Origin: Anaerolineae bacterium
Lineage (GTDB): Bacteria; Chloroflexota; Anaerolineae; Aggregatilineales; Aggregatilineaceae
Assembly: GCA_016929355.1 (NCBI GenBank)
Contig: JAFGJA010000416.1
Span: 1 to 5,710 of the forward strand
Direction of reading: 5' to 3'
DNA: 5,710 bases
A program made the translations under genes and the position numbers. Of this stretch, positions 5,572 through 5,710 are shown piece after piece. The notes below the pieces were generated by a model. It did no database searches, was not told where the DNA came from, and was given only the letters and a program-made list of their open reading frames with translations. Position 1 is the first letter of the stretch. Every line of letters begins with the position of its first letter.

Positions 5572-5597
5572 GGAGGGGAGCCAGCCGGTTCCCCTCT
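5572..5597. terminator. GC-rich hairpin between convergent genes
   Basis: GGAGGGGAGCC (5572-5582) pairs with GGTTCCCCTCT (5587-5597) around an AGCC loop: 11 pairs, two of them G-T. It starts 10 bases after the 5562 stop and lies 9 bases beyond the convergent stop at 5606. No T tract follows on either strand, so it is a non-canonical, possibly bidirectional terminator or mRNA end-stabilising structure. Confidence 0.6.
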
Positions 5598-5605
5598 CTG
5601 CTTGA

Positions 5606-5710
5606 TCAAGCGGTGGAGTTTGCCCGCTTCAAATTTTCGGCCAGCAAGCGCCGCAAGATTTCTTCGTCATCCGCCAGCACCGACTCCGGCCACCCATAGG
5701 CCGCACACAC
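5606..5710 (-). CDS. C-terminal end of a probable type IIG restriction enzyme / DNA methyltransferase (partial)
   Basis: A minus-strand frame enters from the right edge and ends at TGA 5608-5606, leaving 34 residues. They include AAYGWPESVLADDEEILRRL and then LAENLKRA. An AYGW motif followed by an acidic Asp-Glu-Glu-Ile-Leu helix and a Leu-Leu-x-x-Asn-Leu-x-Arg-Ala end is the closing segment I associate with large class I SAM-dependent DNA methyltransferases of the MmeI/Eco57I-type (type IIG/IIL) restriction-modification family. The catalytic motifs would lie outside the window, so activity and specificity cannot be judged. It converges on the MBL gene, with the hairpin between. Confidence 0.55.
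   Translation of the reverse strand: MCAAYGWPESVLADDEEILRRLLAENLKRANSTA

Noticed and set aside
1..5710. tRNA, rRNA, riboswitch or replication origin
   Set aside because: Intergenic space is small (the longest is 139 bases) and I saw no cloverleaf, rRNA signature, DnaA-box cluster or known riboswitch core.

Overview
This is a bacterial window of moderately high GC. It is densely coded and every protein-coding gene starts with a clear Shine-Dalgarno (SD) sequence except the partial one at the left edge. The gene content suggests an environmental bacterium, perhaps Chloroflexota: a long TPR-only protein, a stand-alone S23-type four-helix-bundle gene, a secreted MBL-fold protein with an Ig-like N-terminal domain, the tail of a type IIG-like restriction-modification enzyme, and a GC-rich intergenic palindrome. 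That placement is inference; there is no rRNA, tRNA or phylogenetic marker here to confirm it.

Layout. Four genes are read leftward, in this order: an alkaline-phosphatase-superfamily enzyme (4203-2893), a four-helix-bundle protein of the 23S rRNA intervening-sequence (S23) family (2857-2498), a 719-residue protein made almost entirely of 17 TPR-like units (2456-297), and the first 70 codons of an unidentified, probably membrane protein (212 to the left edge). Gaps of 35, 41 and 84 bases suggest one transcription unit. A consensus TATAAT sits about 37 bases upstream of the phosphatase start. Reading rightward from the same 139-base divergent region is a secreted metallo-beta-lactamase-fold hydrolase (4343-5440). 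Its stop codon overlaps a 40-codon frame (5440-5562) that looks like the cut-off C-terminus of a different MBL-fold family. A strong GC hairpin (5572-5597) separates this from a leftward, convergent gene of which only the last 34 codons are present (5710-5606). That end resembles the C-terminus of type IIG restriction enzyme/DNA methyltransferases.

The most interesting structure is around the S23-family gene. It is bracketed by an inverted repeat (2480-2495 and 2873-2888; 14 of 16 positions match), and the repeat arms are themselves built from 7-base TTAGCNG-type units. On one side these units run into the end of the gene and supply its stop codon. Removing 2480-2888 would leave the phosphatase and TPR genes 27 bases apart, an ordinary operon spacing. 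The segment therefore looks like a compact insertion cassette of about 409 bases placed inside an existing operon and keeping downstream expression possible.

How the genes work together is not established. The phosphatase lacks a signal sequence and is predicted cytoplasmic, the TPR protein is a likely scaffold, and the next gene is probably membrane-bound. The rightward MBL protein is predicted to be exported and lipid-free. No complete defence, CRISPR or biosynthetic system can be seen.
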